Assembly (NCBI RefSeq): GCF_963678635.1 | Contig: NC_087064.1 | Location: 39,833,530-39,897,529 of the forward strand | DNA from: Symsagittifera roscoffensis | Lineage: Eukaryota > Xenacoelomorpha > Acoela > Convolutidae | Reading direction: 5' to 3' | DNA length: 64,000 bases | Shown: positions 10,193 through 22,554 of the stretch, in pieces | Layout of the letters: every line of letters starts with the position of its first letter | Numbering within the stretch: the stretch's first letter is position 1 | Notes under the pieces: generated by a model | Told to the model about the DNA's origin: nothing | Database searches by the model: none | What the model saw: the letters and a program-made list of their open reading frames with translations, nothing else | Made by a program: the position numbers and the translations under genes

Positions 10193-11169
10193 TCAATCGG
10201 GAAAGAATCCATGAGGGAAGATATCGTGTATAGAATTTGATGTGAGTAGTAGCTTTGCTAATATGCTAATGATGTTTTTAGTATGAAGTAGTGGCCAAAG
10301 CAATTGGAGTGCCTTAATGGTCTTTAGTTTTTCAGTGCTAATGGAAAATTCGTGAGGCGTGTTCTGAATAAGGTTAAAAAGCTTGTGATTATATTTAGTA
10401 TTGTGGATAAATTCTAAAATTGAAACTTCTATAGGTTGTGTGTATTCATGCGGGACAATTAGTGGTCGGGATTCTTCTATATTGAATGTCTTGGCTAGTG
10501 GACAAAATATATACATTTGGGTTCTGGGGTCATAGTTACGGAGGATGCCTTGAAAGTTAGTATTTTTAATGCAATATGTGAAGTTAAGAAAAAATGGTGA
10601 CGTGTATTCAGAATTAATGAATTGATATCGATGATGGGGTTGTCGTGCTGGTGTATGTAAGTCAAATTGATTTTGTATGAGTTTACAGTAAGTGTAAGTA
10701 TGTGTCTGTTTAATTCTTATCATATTGTCGTGTGAACAGTGCAAATCTCGTTCTTTGGGAGTGAGGAAGTGGACGGTTAGTGAAAAAAATTCAAATTTTT
10801 CGTAAAGTGATTCATAAGCTTGAACGTCAATTAGTGCTTCTGAAATGATGTGATCGTGTTTTTATCCATTGAACTGAGTGTTAAAATATAAGGTGTTCGG
10901 ATGAAAAATTTTTCGGTTAGTTGTGGGTTAGCAACTTTGTCGTCGTCGAGGAATTGATCCTGGTTGGATCGGATGATATTGTGGTCAAAGTGCTCGATGT
11001 TAATCGTTAGCTCGGGGTGCGGTGAACATTTTTAATAGCTTTTTGTATCCTACGTGCGTAAATTGTCGAGGTGTTAGTGCTTTAGTTAGTCTGAAAAGGT
11101 CATTTTAATTTTTTTTCTATTTCCTGCGGTGTGTTAATGAGTGGTAAGCAAAGTGGGTTTGAGAATTGA
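10193..11169 (-). pseudogene. ORF X, element B copy
   Basis: The C-terminal part is open for 183 aa (10193-10744) and contains FLNFTYCIKN, RNYDP, EESRPLIVPH, FIHNTKYNHK, LLWPLL and the C-terminal PHGFFPD. Upstream, to about 11169, the frame is broken but still reads through PRQFTHVGYKK- and FLDDD-like blocks. One shared lesion of element C is absent here: CAA at FTYVGYKK has become TAA in all C copies. The 5' half of the gene is missing because env sequence joins it at about 11170. No known domain; predicted soluble and mixed alpha/beta by composition only. Confidence 0.65.
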
Positions 11170-11300
11170 TGTTTTTGGTGAAGTTTAATCATTCTATCGT
11201 GTATCTTTACTATTTGAAAAACTGTACAGGTTTCTTCGGGAAACCAAACAATGGTTGCTTGTGTGCGTGTTGTAGGATCGCAATATCCTTGGTCGTTTTT
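11170..11300 (-). pseudogene. Env-like fragment of element B
   Basis: Minus-strand translation next to the gap gives GYCDPTTRTQATIVWFPE, the same block found at 38244-38300 in element C. At about 11170 it is joined to the middle of ORF X, so the rest of env and the first half of ORF X are deleted. Its left part lies in the assembly gap. Confidence 0.6.
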
Positions 11301-11500
11301 NNNNNNNNNNNNNNNNNNNNNNNNNNNNNNNNNNNNNNNNNNNNNNNNNNNNNNNNNNNNNNNNNNNNNNNNNNNNNNNNNNNNNNNNNNNNNNNNNNNN
11401 NNNNNNNNNNNNNNNNNNNNNNNNNNNNNNNNNNNNNNNNNNNNNNNNNNNNNNNNNNNNNNNNNNNNNNNNNNNNNNNNNNNNNNNNNNNNNNNNNNNN
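11301..11500. other. Assembly gap, 200 N
   Basis: Exactly 200 N, a conventional filler size, so the true length is unknown. By comparison with element C it should hide the rest of integrase, the pol-env spacer and the first part of env. Confidence 0.95.
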
Positions 11501-12988
11501 TGGTAAAATTGGTCCTTTTGTGTCAAATGAGATTCTATGATTGAAATATAGACTTTGTCCTTGTTTTTCTGCAATCTTGTTTTTCTGCAATTTGTTTTGA
11601 TATGGGTATGGTTTATTTAAATGACATTTTATACAATCGTTGCATAATACTTCAATCCAAATTGGTGCATTTGGGAAATAAAAATTTTGGATAAAATTAG
11701 AGTATGTCTATTCTGATCCTGAATGTCCTTTAGTGTGTAGGGTATGTGAAGTATTGAATGCTATCAATAACATACTTAATGGTAGACAAGATACTTTAAA
11801 ATCTTGTGTTTGATATTCTAAAATATCTGTGTTTTCTTTTATAGTGGTATTATTGAATTTTCTGAAGTATCTAAGAAGTGTTTTGTTTCCTAAGATTAAG
11901 GTATCAGCTTTGGTTGCTTTTGTTTTATATTTCTGCCATAATTTTAGTTGTCTGATGACTGGGTCGAGGTTTTGATATTTCTGTAATAATTCTAGTGTAA
12001 TTTTTTCTGTTGTTGGTAAATAAGTGTTTTCTACTTCTTTTTTTGATAGGGGTATCGTGCGGAGTGGGTGATATAGATTAAAAACTTGATTTATCGTGTG
12101 TTTTGAATCATTTGGTAACGATCCTGATAAATTTAATCTATCAGTTAGATTTTCCTTTTCTATTAACGAATGGGTCCTTTTTTGTGGTTGTTGATTAATT
12201 CGTTTTTGTTGAGTATTATTTTTGATCCAATGTGAATATGGAATTGGCTTAAATGTAGATGTGCCTAGTAGGTCAACTTCATAGTGGTTGTTTTGACAAT
12301 CTAAATGTAGTGGGAAATGTTGCAGACTTTTTATTTGTGATTGATTTATGTCAGTTTTTACTGCATATTTACATTTCAGTCGTGTTGAAATTTCATCTTT
12401 GGCAAGATACAATTTTATATTTTGTGGTATTTCAACTGTTGTTTTTCTTGTTAGTAGTTCAGGTGGTGTATTTCTAATAAGAGTATCAGGTAGTGCAAGG
12501 TTTTTTCCTGCTGTCCATACTATGTGTAAGTTTGGAAATTTCATTAAAATTAATTGAAATCTGTAAACTCTATGGTTTGGATTTGATTTTTGTATAAAAA
12601 GAAGTATAATAGGTTTGTGATCCGTAAACGAAACTGTTGGATGTTTTGATCCGAGTAGCAAAAATTCATATTCGTATATATTATAGCTGTGCATTCTTTC
12701 ATAAGAGTAGAGAGTCGTAATTCAGCTTGTGTAAATAGGCGAGAACTTGCTTATATAAGATTCATTTTATTTGTTCAATTGTGGGATTGTAGTAATGCTT
12801 GCACCAATGCCAAAACTTGAAGCATCGCACATTGCATAAAATGGTTGATTGGGATCTGGAATTGTGTTTGAAATTTGTTCGGTGAGAAGTTTTTTGATTT
12901 CTTCAAATCGTGTTTGATGTTCTGTTGTCCATTCAAAATTTTTTTGTTGTCTAAGAATGTTATAGAATGGTCCTAAGTATAACTGCAC
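11501..12988 (-). pseudogene. RNase H, connection and integrase N-terminus (element B)
   Basis: Minus-strand frames 12767-12988 and 11708-12694. The first has the RNase H start FYAMCDASSFGIGA; the second has TDHKPI and NLHIVW, followed by ALPDTL (the usual end of Gypsy RNase H is DALSR). After a spacer comes the integrase zinc-binding region, with HTKGHSG and then CNDC at 11620-11720. The frame continues into FDTKGPI, the first catalytic Asp region, just before the gap. A break separates the two RNase H frames near 12730. Confidence 0.75.
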
Positions 12989-13912
12989 TTTATAGACATA
13001 TTTGTTAAGAAATTTAAAGTTCCATGGAATTCTTGGACTTTCTTTTTGTTTGTAGGTGGCTGGAGTTTTTGGATTGCATCTACACGTGATTTCAATGTGG
13101 TTATAGTTTTTTTCTCTATAGTGTGTCCAAGAAATTTTACTCGTGTTGAGAAAAAATGTGATTTGTCTGGGGCTGCTTTTATCTTTTTGTTTTGTAATAT
13201 TTGGTGATATTTTTCTAGAACTGCGAACATTTCATCTATGTTTTGTGATTGCAAATGACATCGTCTAAGTATGTAATAGCATTTTTCTTGAGTATAAGTG
13301 GTCTAAAAATGTTACTCATAAAAGCTGAAAAGGCTGCTGGTCGTGTGGATATGCCATAGAACAATCTATTGAATTCGTATTGTTGATTTCCGATGGAAAA
13401 TTTTGTTAATCGTCGTGATTGTTCATCCAGGGGCATTTGATTATTTGCACTTTTCATGTCTGCGGTTGTGAAGTATTTACCGTTTATTTTTGTTAGAATT
13501 ACTTGAATTTGTTCTATTGGACATTTACATTTAGATTCATCAATGAGTGAATTGAGATATCTAGCGTCTAGAACTATTTTTAGTGATTCTCCTTTGGCGA
13601 GAATAAGAACAGGATTGATATAGGTGTTTCCTTTTGGCTGTTGTTCTTTATTTACTGGAGATATGATTTCAAATTGTTCTAGAATGTCAAGTAATCTATA
13701 GCTTTGTCATTTAACTGGATTGATACTTTGCGTGCTCTTTGTTTTTTTGAAAACTGCTTCAGGTTTCAAGGGTAGATGTAGATGTAGTGGTGAATATACT
13801 TTTCCAACGTCGAACTTAGATGTGGCATAAACTGTTGGATATCTTAATATTAAACCGGCTAATTTGTCAAATTCATTCTGTGTTAATTGAGAATGTTGAA
13901 AATTGAACATTG
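12985..13912 (-). pseudogene. Reverse transcriptase (element B)
   Basis: Broken into minus-strand frames 13707-13910, 13236-13457 and 12973-13254. The palm is recognisable from QMPLDEQSRR, YEFNRLFYGI and the catalytic YLDD (13260-13271), the usual Gypsy variant of YxDD, followed by FLGHTI in the thumb-side block. Frameshifts separate the fingers from the palm, and YLDD from the next frame. It would copy element RNA into DNA; here it is inactive. Confidence 0.8.
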
Positions 13913-14390
13913 TCTAGATTTTGTATTGTTTTTCTGAATAGAGTGATATTTTGAATGTTGGTTTAAAAAAGGTTATTTTTGTGAAATAGTCTGTGTTTCT
14001 TTTTTCTTTGCTTATTATAAAATTTGTTGATGATTCTTCGTCAAGAATTGTTGATTGACATTTAACTAATAGTTTTAATTTATTATTTACTCTATATGCT
14101 ACTTCTTTTGTGGGAGAAGTCGTTGCATTGATTCCACAATATTCTAGGAGTCCTAGAGGTAGGGTTATTTTTTATGGTGAATTATTATATACATGTAAAG
14201 AAATAATATCGGAGTTTGAGTTTTTCATGTATTTTTAGGATGAAATTTTTACTCTAAAAAAATAGTGAATTGGTCTTAATTCAAGGTCAGACATATAGAG
14301 GTGTTGTCTGTTTTGATTTTTGTCATATTGATGAACCCATTTGATCGGAAACTCATAAAAGTGTCCTGAGAGTGGTTTAAGATGTTTTCT

Positions 14391-15125
14391 TTATTTTTTA
14401 TAAATGGGGTAAAATTTTGAGAAGAATGGTGGTTGTTTGTTCATTCTTTGGAAGAATGTTAAAGCGGTGTTATGCATTCTTGTATATTTATTTTTTATAT
14501 TAATTTTACTGTCTAGTTTATTGATAGTTGATATGTATTTAGTAATGAATGGAATTCCAATAATATTGTTTTTTATATCTATGATGTGGAAGGTTTCTTT
14601 AAATTTCCTATTTAAGAGTTTGTTTTGTTCCATTGTTTTAGTGTGGACAAGGAAAAGGTGGGTTTTTCCGTAGTTTATTAGGGTTGAGCCTTGTGCTGTT
14701 GCTAGTCTACTGGCTGTTTTCACAAGTGTTAGTTTTTGATGTAAAATTTTGATTTCATTCTAGGTTGGAATATTAATAATACTCGATTCTGCTCCGGGTT
14801 CTATCAAAAAATCTTTTTCCAGGTCTGATGGCTGAAATTCTTTACTTTTTAGACTTTCTAAGAGAAATGGAATTGTCCGGTTTTTTTCTTTTGGTGGTTC
14901 TTTTGGTTTATTTTGGTAAATAAGGTTTGTACTAGAACATGGTACTTGTTCTTTTCCAGCTTCGTGTAATGTCATGGCTTCATTTGCTTCTTGCTCTATT
15001 GGTCTGTTATTACTTCTAGGTCTAGTGTAAAAATTTAAAAGAAGTTCCAAATGATTTTTATAGACCTGTGAATTAGAAAATTGTTCGTACGTAACAGTTT
15101 CATAGTCATTTTCAATTTCTATCAT
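14391..15125 (-). pseudogene. Aspartic protease region (element B)
   Basis: Frames 14760-15125 and 14391-14723. The active-site loop of retropepsins should read DSG; here the aligned sequence is FLIEPGAESS, so the catalytic Asp and the Ser are both replaced. Element C keeps DSG at 28409-28417. The downstream block GIPFITKYI matches C. The region between protease and RT (13913-14390) is a linker with stops. Confidence 0.65.
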
Positions 15126-15497
15126 GTAGACTAAAATTGTGTTTTCTGTATCGCTTTCACTGTCTGTAGATTCGCAATTAATGTGATTTAATTGTAAATC
15201 AGTACTTTCCGTATTATAGGGGGGTCTGAATTGATTCCTTCAATTGTTTGTACTTGATTTATTTGTCTATCATGTTTTGGTGTTTTGCTTCTATATTTGT
15301 TTTGAGAATCGGGATAACGTGTATTCTTTTTATGAGGTGATTGAGAGTAGTTTTTTTGTCTATTGTTATAGTTTGAGTTCGTATTTTTTTAGTTATCTCG
15401 TGATCTATTTTGATAAATGTTGTAATTAGATCTTTGGTGATTTGATCTGTTGTTTGACTAATCGCGTGATCTATTGCTTTGATATCTTTGATTTCGA

Positions 15498-16130
15498 TTA
15501 TTTGAATAGCTTCTGTTTCTTTTGTTGTGAATAATTTCTATGCCTTTTGTACAATGAATCTCTTGATCTATCAATTGAATAGTGTCTATTCCTAGGGTGT
15601 GAATGGGAACTGCTATCAAATGAATAATCTGGTCTGTTTGAATTTGATCGTGAATAATTATTTCGATATTGAGGATTTCGACTATTTGATCGACTAAATC
15701 TGTTTTGTGAGAAATTTCGTGAACTTCTTTGGTATGGTGATCTACCTCTGTGATTAGAGTTATAAGGCGATTGATTTCTTGAATAACTTGAACTGTTTGG
15801 AAGTGGTTTTCCCGAACTAATATTACTGTGAATATTTTTATTTGGTAAATTTTGATCTTTTTTGATGTATTGATAAAATGATTTGTTTGGCTCCTTGTAC
15901 TTTTGTGGTTTATTCTGGTTGTCTTGTTGTTTGTGCCTGCAGTTCAGCAATGCTATGTCCTTGTCTTCAGCAATAGTTACACCATTTTTCGAATAAGGGT
16001 TTACCTTTAAAATTTGGGTTTTTCTCGTATATGTTCAAAATTCCATTGATTTTTTTGGATAAATCTATATCTGAGTTGTGTATATTTTTAATTTGTGATG
16101 TAGTGGTTTGAATATTATTAACATATTTTT
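15498..16130 (-). pseudogene. Gag nucleocapsid, RS/N-rich (element B)
   Basis: The C-terminal part of gag is rich in Arg, Ser, Asn and Tyr (15498-15950). Upstream, at 15940-16000, a CCHC knuckle is recognisable (WCNYC..GHSIAE), but it has an in-frame stop and lacks the last Cys because of a frameshift. It would bind element RNA. Element C keeps a complete knuckle at 27234-27275. Confidence 0.6.
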
Positions 16131-16309
16131 ATTTGAGATTTTCTGTTTCTTCTAGTTTCATAGTGATTTCAGCTTGTTCTAGTTTATCAACTAGTTTTAT
16201 AAAATCTAAGTTTGATTCTCGAATTGAGGAAGGATGTGTTGCTCTCTTTTTGATTGCTATTTTTCGTAATTGAGGTGTTAGAGTCATTATTAAAATCTCT
16301 GTCATTTTG

Positions 16310-16728
16310 GTGTTTTAATAATCATGAGTGTTTAGTGAATATGCTTTTCGGACTAGTGTTTCGATCCTTACTGCTAATTGTTTGATCGTTTCGTTTGGTA
16401 GTCTACGAATTTCATTGCATAAAACTCTTTGATGTTGATTTTTCCTTTCTGAACCAAAAATTTTTGAAATTTCTTGTGTGAATCTTTTCCAATCTGATTT
16501 TATTTCTATAGGTAAAACTGAAAACCATTTTTGAGCTGCGCCATCAAGTGTGGTTTGTATTAACGCTGTGCATCTATGTATCCAATTTTGGTAAAGTGGT
16601 GTATTTATTGGTCCAGGTCCTATAATTAAGATTAAATTTGCTGTGACTGCATTTAAATAATATTCTACAGAATATTCAGTGTCTGTGCCTAAAAATACCA
16701 TTAAAGGCTTGTTTGATGTTATTGACAA
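16310..16728 (-). pseudogene. Gag capsid core (element B)
   Basis: Open for 137 aa. It has the retrotransposon gag pattern: an ALIQTTLDGAAQKWF helix, SDWKRFTQE, and a late block RRLPNETIKQLAVRIETLV. About 90 percent by eye matches 26513-26911 in element C. It would form the capsid shell. The frame ends at a stop (16315-16317) where C also stops near THDY. Confidence 0.75.
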
Positions 16729-17470
16729 TCAATCCACCCATTAGGTATGGATTCATAGTCATTTGAAGTGATTGTGCGGCATTTAGCATGTGTGAAAATT
16801 TGTATGTTGACTCTCTGTGATTTCATGTTATTGTAGGTAATAGGGTAGCAGGAGTTCATTTTGTTATTGCGTTGTTTGATAAGAATCTGTATTAACTGGA
16901 TTTTGTGAATTATAATCATTATTTTGAGATGCTGCATTTGATCTAGGTTGTCGCATAGGTTGTTCCTGTTTATATGGTTCCAAAATATCTGGTTGTCTTA
17001 CGTGATAAGAGTGGAGTCTTTGTTTTTGAAAAAATTGTTGATGATTTTGGTTACAATAATCTTCCTGATGAAAGATAATTAGATGTGTAATAAGGTGTTT
17101 GATGTGTATTTTTGTTTTGCTGTCTATTATTTTTGTTTTGCTGAAAAAATGGATAATTTTCACTTTGGTCTTGTGAAATTTGTGGGTAATCATTAAAAAT
17201 TACTGAGTTTGATGTTGGTTGTTGGACAGTTTGTCTTTGTGATGATAAATGATTTTGCGTATTAGCACGAGAGGGTTTAGTTGTTTGTGGTCTATTTACA
17301 TAGTTATAATTATGTTTTGCAAAAGTATTTCTAGTGAATGTTCTTTGTTTTTGCGTTGGTTTCGTCATTGGTCTAAACGTTTGGTAATCCATTTGTGAAT
17401 TTTTTGGGACAACGGAGGGTTTAACCGTAGATTGTAATGTTACCTGTGCTAATGTTGGTTTTTTGGGCCT
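16729..17470 (-). pseudogene. Gag N/Q-rich linker (element B)
   Basis: Overlapping short frames encode Asn/Gln/Thr-rich protein with FRPMTKPTQKQRTF and RLHSYHV, collinear with 25815-26300 in element C. Low complexity; no domain. Frameshifts at about 16870 and 17060. Confidence 0.55.
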
Positions 17471-17901
17471 TGGAGTTGTGAGATTTGGATGTAGTGGTGA
17501 AATACTTTTTTGTTGTTGTTACTGTTTCAACTGCTTCTTCATTTGTAAAATGTGATGGTGTCTGAATATCTTGTTGTGTAAGATTTCTAATTCCATTTAG
17601 GTTTTCTTGTTGTATGATGGTTGAATTTAAACTATTACTTCCTATTCTATCGGGTAGAAACGAATTATAGTTTAAAGGTGTTGCGTCAATTGTGAGTGGA
17701 TATATTTAAATATAATCTTTGTCGACAGAAATTGTGCTAATCTGTTGGTATGTTTAGGAATAGTGGATGAGACCATTCGGGCTCCCAAACTTAATCTGGT
17801 TGTTCTGCTCAGACAGTGTCATCAGTTGAATTTTGAAGTCTTAAATTTTTTCTTGCTCGTGAGATTAGATCAATATTATGTGTGAATTATTCAATGATAA
17901 A
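17471..17901 (-). other. Gag spacer (element B)
   Basis: Collinear with 25275-25800 in C; scattered stops. Nothing else seen. Confidence 0.35.
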
Positions 17902-18790
17902 CTATGCTAAGGTTTTTTGTAAATCGTGTTTAACAATCTGCGAAACTTCGTTACTGGTTAAAATTTCACGGATTGTGTTTGAAAAATCGGAGAATATTGC
18001 AATTTGATGTCTTACAGTTGTGTGTCTTGATGCTTGAACTGGTGAAGTTCTTTGAGATTCTGTTTTCTCTAGTATAGATAGATAGCTATAAATTATTTTT
18101 AACACATCGTTAGTGAATAATGAAATCGCTCTTTGTGAGTTTTGATGTTGTATATTTTTTATGTATTCTGTGAATACTTTTGAAAACTCTATATCTACGT
18201 CGTCTATTTGAAGTAGATATCTACCATGAAATTTACTTGGTGAATTGATTTCTATGGTATAAATTCCGTACTGTTGTGTTATGTTACATATTCCTTTTAA
18301 ACAGTGATCAATAATTTGTCTTTTTATTTTTACTTCTGGAAATTCTGCTGTACATGGACTAACTCCTTTTTCAATTAAAATTGCGATTATATTTAACAAA
18401 ATTGTGTTTGTCCTCTATCATCAGTGAGTGAATTGATTAATGACTGTTTTATGACTGTTAATTTGTAGTTTTCAATGTGTTTTATTAGTTGATTCCAATT
18501 GTATAGACGTACTGGTTTGTTTTTGTATGTCTTTTTTATTCTTCGTTTTCCTCGTATTGATGATTGTGCTGTGGTTTCTGAGTCAGAACAATATAATGTA
18601 TCTTTAACTTGATAATTTTTATTTATTGAGTCGTTTAACCGATAAAGTTCTTCTGAACTATTGGTTTCTGATTCGGAGACTGCATTCCTTCGCTTTGAAT
18701 TTCTTTTTTGTGTAATCTGTCTTTGTTTGCTTAAATTTTTCTCGTGATTGTTTGTCGTTTTGTTCTAATATATCCTACTGATTGTTTGTG
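17902..18790 (-). pseudogene. Gag N-terminal region (element B)
   Basis: The open part (17902-18399, 165 aa) has DDVDIEFSKVFTEYIKNIQH and SYLSILEKTES, matched at 24980-25130 in element C. Upstream is a basic stretch, SKRRNAVSESE, found also at 24440-24475. I recognise no named domain; position between leader and capsid core makes it the N-terminal (matrix-like) part of gag. Broken by a stop near 18400. Confidence 0.6.
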
Positions 18791-19941
18791 TGAAGTAATA
18801 ACGAGATCATATTTTTCATTGTTTATGTCACAATTGTGTCATATGATTGTTTGTTTATTTCCTAAATTGTCTAGTGAGATAAGCTTTAAGATTACGGATG
18901 CACTATAGGGATTGGTGACTTTTAATGTCTTAAACTGTTAGTTCTTACAATTTTTTGTGGTTAGCCTAAGTTGGGTCATGTATTTCAGGGTTGGAGAGAA
19001 AAGTATATATCGAGTCCTGAGAATGATTTTTACTTTCTCCTGGCTGGTCTAAGTTAAAGTGTTAAGGGTAGTGATTGTGTTCAAGGGTTGAAAGTATTTA
19101 ATTGATCCATAAGGTGCAGGTATAATTAGAACACAAGTAGTTCGTTAGATACTATTTTAAACTTACTAAGTTAAAGTATTATCCTGGGTCAGGTGAGAGG
19201 GGTGGGGGTCAAGTGAAAGATGAAAAACTGAAGTTCTTCACTGTTTATCCTAATTAGAATGCTTAGTGTGATTGGAAAATTTCTATTAGTCCTGGGTTTT
19301 GAGAAAGGGTTGGATAGTGAATCGACGTTTGAGGTCGTTAGACACTTTATTAATTGTGAGGGGGAGAACAAATTTTCTATGTTTGATTCAAGGATAAGCC
19401 TTGATGATCAGGATATAAATTTATTGAAATTATATTTAACTTAGATGAAAGTGAATTAAAGATCCAAGGAAAGCTTTGATGATCTGTTAAGTTTGAAAAG
19501 GTTTAATTTAAATCAAAATAAGAAATAAGATAGGCCTTTATAAACTAATTTAAGGTTTAATTGACAAAAAATTTTAGTTTTATTAGTTTTTGATGATGTT
19601 AGTAGATTTATGATTCGCTGTTATGTTTAGGTGATGAAGCTGAGATGAAGAGATGATATCTATGTATGTATACTGACAATTTGTGTTTTTGACTAACTAT
19701 TTTTTATAATTTTATCTTCAATAAATTTTTTTTCCAGATATCTTTTAAATTTACTGCAGGTTTTTGAAGAGAACGACTAGAGATGTTTTTATCAGTCGTT
19801 ATTGTACAATAATAAGTCTAGTGCCTTTAATTGTCATTGAAGATTTTTCTTCAAAGATACTAAGTTTGCAATTGAAAATCTAAATTCATTGCTAATAGAA
19901 TTTTAAATTTAAAAGTCTGTGTTGGCTTTTGCCGTACGATC
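18791..19941 (-). other. 5' untranslated leader of element B
   Basis: Collinear with 23216-24299 in element C; no conserved frame seen. Confidence 0.4.
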
Positions 19942-20157
19942 ATGAAACTCAATGGTAAGTTCCTTTGTAGTCGTATATCGTCTCTTGTCCGAGGTCTTTT
20001 CCCAATACCGGGTAGTTTTCGTATTGTTCAGAATAATGGCTCTGATCTATTGAGTCGTAGAGACATTTCAATTAAATTGTTGTCATATAACATTTTTGGA
20101 AATGTTTTTTGTCTAATTCTAATCAATTTGGTTAGTTCTAAGCTTAATTGTTTTTAA
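19942..20157. other. Conserved leader segment beside the primer site (element B)
   Basis: GC-richer than its surroundings and strongly matched at 22997-23215 in element C, more so than the rest of the leader. The plus strand (antisense to the element) is open for 71 aa (MKL.GKFLCSR), and C has an equivalent 70-aa frame. The sense strand also has a conserved frame with one shared TGA. Conservation may reflect RNA packaging or structure rather than protein. Confidence 0.45.
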
Positions 20158-20170
20158 GGTCTTGTTCGCG

Positions 20171-20188
20171 ACTTTTGGTCGCACCAGA
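20171..20188 (-). promoter_or_regulatory. Primer binding site (element B)
   Basis: Immediately inside the 5' LTR the minus strand reads TCTGGTGCGACC; TGGTGCGACC would pair with a tRNA 3' end GGTCGCACCA. I cannot name the tRNA. Confidence 0.5.
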
Positions 20189-20543
20189 TGAGTTGGGATT
20201 GATCTCTAAATCATAGAGTAATTTCAGATAGGGTACACCGTCTGCTCGTCACGCTATCTTATTTTCGGCCGGATAGATTCGTGCAACTTCTTACTCTTAT
20301 ATCTCTTAGTCTCAAATGATCTAGAGTATACTGGTTTTGTTACGAGTCGGTCTCTTGGAGAAAGCAACTAATTTGTAAGTTAAATTCAAAATTCTCTGGT
20401 GCTGAAATTACAAGTAAAATCAGCACTTACAAATAAGTGCGTTGTTAGTTTGATGGAGTGTGATTGGTTAGCCTTTAATATTTTATAGGGATAAAATATC
20501 TAAATCATAACCGAAAAAAATTTATAATTTGGATCTGGTTCCA
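20189..20543 (-). repeat. 5' LTR of element B
   Basis: On the minus strand starts TGGAACCAGATCC and ends ACTCA before the primer site. It contains the TATA-like box and the hairpin (20399-20426, two mismatches). About 50 bases shorter than the LTR of C. Confidence 0.8.
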
Positions 20544-20830
20544 AAAAAATCACACAAATTTATCCAAAAACGCAGTGGCCTTACCTGAAAATAGCTCTAA
20601 AATACCATAAAATCAAACCAGTTTCTGTTTGCCAGTTCATAACCCGCACCTAGAAAATGTTCTAACTGAGATCTGAAATTACCTGTTTCAGATCTCAATT
20701 TCAGATCTGAAAAGGTTGTAAAATGTTTAAGTAACGAATGGGTTTTTTCAGATTTGAATAGCTGTTTTTTGTGGTTATTTCAGATCAGAAAAAAAAAATA
20801 ATTTCAGATTTAATTTCAAATCTGAAACTT
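20544..20830. repeat. Host repeat block, copy 2, right half
   Basis: Matches 6700-6953, including CATAACCCGCACCTAGAAAATG and the TTTCAGATCTGAAA palindromes. Joined to 8448 it restores the block that element B split. Confidence 0.75.
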
Positions 20831-22554
20831 TCCCGTATTGACCAAAACTTCTTACCATACAATTCCATAAGTACAGAAAAATGTTTGAAATCTCTATGAT
20901 AAGCTTTTTAATATAGAAAATTGTATGTCCAAGTAATTCAAATACTGTAAGACCAAGTAGTCCAAAAAGTAAAGTTACTGGATTTTGTGCGTAGCCGAAC
21001 GCAAGTGACAAAGACCTTCATTTATTCATAACTGGAGCCATATTACGTTCGACTTTCTTGCATTTACAATGAATAAAAACGACCTGCGTTGTTTTAGAGA
21101 TGTCCTACACAAGTGATATAAAGAAAGTAACAAACTTTTAAAAGTTGGCAAACATTTTCAACGGTGATTAAGTTTAAAACTTGAGTTTTTTTAATTTATC
21201 AGACATTAATCAAGGCAAATATCATCAAGCCATTGAAAAATAAGAAGTTTTTAGCGCTTTTGAAAAAGATTTCCAGCGAAAAGCAAAAAAGCAGCATTAG
21301 TGTATCCAGGACTACGTTATGCGCAGAAAATTAAATTTTTGAAGCAAAAAATTTTGTTGGGAAATGTTTAAGTGAGTACAAAGTTTAGATTGCGGTTAAA
21401 CAACACAAAAAACGGAGGGCAACCTTTCGTTTTTGTTTAGTACGATACACTGACTTTTATGCTAATACAATAAAAAAACTTCCTTGTAATTCCGATGACA
21501 CCGTTATAGCAAAAAGTATGATATTTGTATTTTAAGTATTTTTTCATTGACTTACAGTTTATGGAATTGTATGGTTGGAATATGGATCTCAACCCCGGTT
21601 TTGTGTCATTGTTAATTCAGATCTGATTTTCTTTTAATCTGATACATTTGTTGCTATTTTAGGTAAGTCTGTACTTTACTGCTTTTATTAGCTACTAGTA
21701 GACACTACTAGCAGAAACTAAACATGAGGTAAACATCGGAAAATTCACGAGTGGCGCATGAAAAACTATTGTTTGATGGCATGAAAGTCTTTCAACAATT
21801 TGGGATTTTTTCCAAGTCAGTCACACACACACACAAAAAAATAATTTGAAAAAAAAACTGTTTGTAAAACTATTCCACAACATTTACGCCAATTAATCAC
21901 AATATAAGTAAATAATGCAAAAATAGCCAAAAATACCAATTCAGTTGTTTGCTCGAATTGCATTCAATATAATTCAGGTAATTTCAGGAACTCATCTAAT
22001 TTCAGATCTGAAAACTTATTCTACGTTGTTACTTCAGATCCAAAACTCAGATTTTAAAGTCTTATTCTGAGATGACAACAAATTCACTCCGAAATAAAAA
22101 AAAAGTCAGAACAAACAAATTCAGGTTTTGTATTGAAAATTCACCAAGTATGGGAACGCAAATTTTTCAAAATTGGTTTTTGCTTTTAATAAGATTTGAG
22201 ATATTTTTTAAGAATTGAAGCAGAAACTCGCAGAATTTGCGATACACTACATAAAAGTAATCTAGTCAATAAAAATTGAGACGCGAGCAACTTAATCAAA
22301 ACATCTACTTCAACTAGATTACTTCAGCCCAATTTTTCATACGGCTACAATTATTTCAAATGAATTTTAAATTGGTAAAAATAATAACCTATATCAAAAC
22401 TGTCTGCGTTAGCTTAGCATTTAGGTAAAATTGCATAGAGAACTCAGTCGACAGCACTTGTATAGACACGAATTTCGACTACACTAAAATTGCTATCATG
22501 CAGAAACTTGGTCAATAAAGCCTTGAAACTTTTAAGGGTAGTGAAGACTCTTAT
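20831..22554. other. Unassigned AT-rich DNA between elements B and C
   Basis: More TTTCAGATCTGAAA-like words occur at about 22000-22035. A minus-strand frame at 20775-21011 is hydrophobic, with one or two possible membrane segments, but it begins in the repeat and has no splice-site or homology support. Nothing else recognised. Confidence 0.35.

Larger units (their letters stand above)
8449..20543 (-). mobile_element. Element B: full-length Gypsy-like LTR element
   Basis: LTRs of the same sequence and orientation bound the element (8449-8826 and 20189-20543). Reading the minus strand, the order is LTR, primer site, leader, gag, protease, RT, RNase H, integrase start, a 200-N gap, an env fragment, ORF X, 3' noncoding, LTR. 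The flanks join to rebuild the host block seen uninterrupted at 6680-6953, which proves a single insertion. The flanking 4-mers are GTAA and AAAA; the empty-site paralogue suggests ATAA, giving a decayed 4-bp duplication. Every gene is interrupted, so it is inactive. Confidence 0.85.

Noticed and set aside
11166-11590. Open frames of 97-126 aa across the N run
   Set aside because: Most of their length is unknown bases; the ends are only env and integrase pieces or other-frame shadows.
20775-21011. Hydrophobic 78-aa minus-strand frame
   Set aside because: It starts inside the palindrome repeat and has no splice-site, homology or second copy support; low-complexity AT-rich DNA gives such frames.
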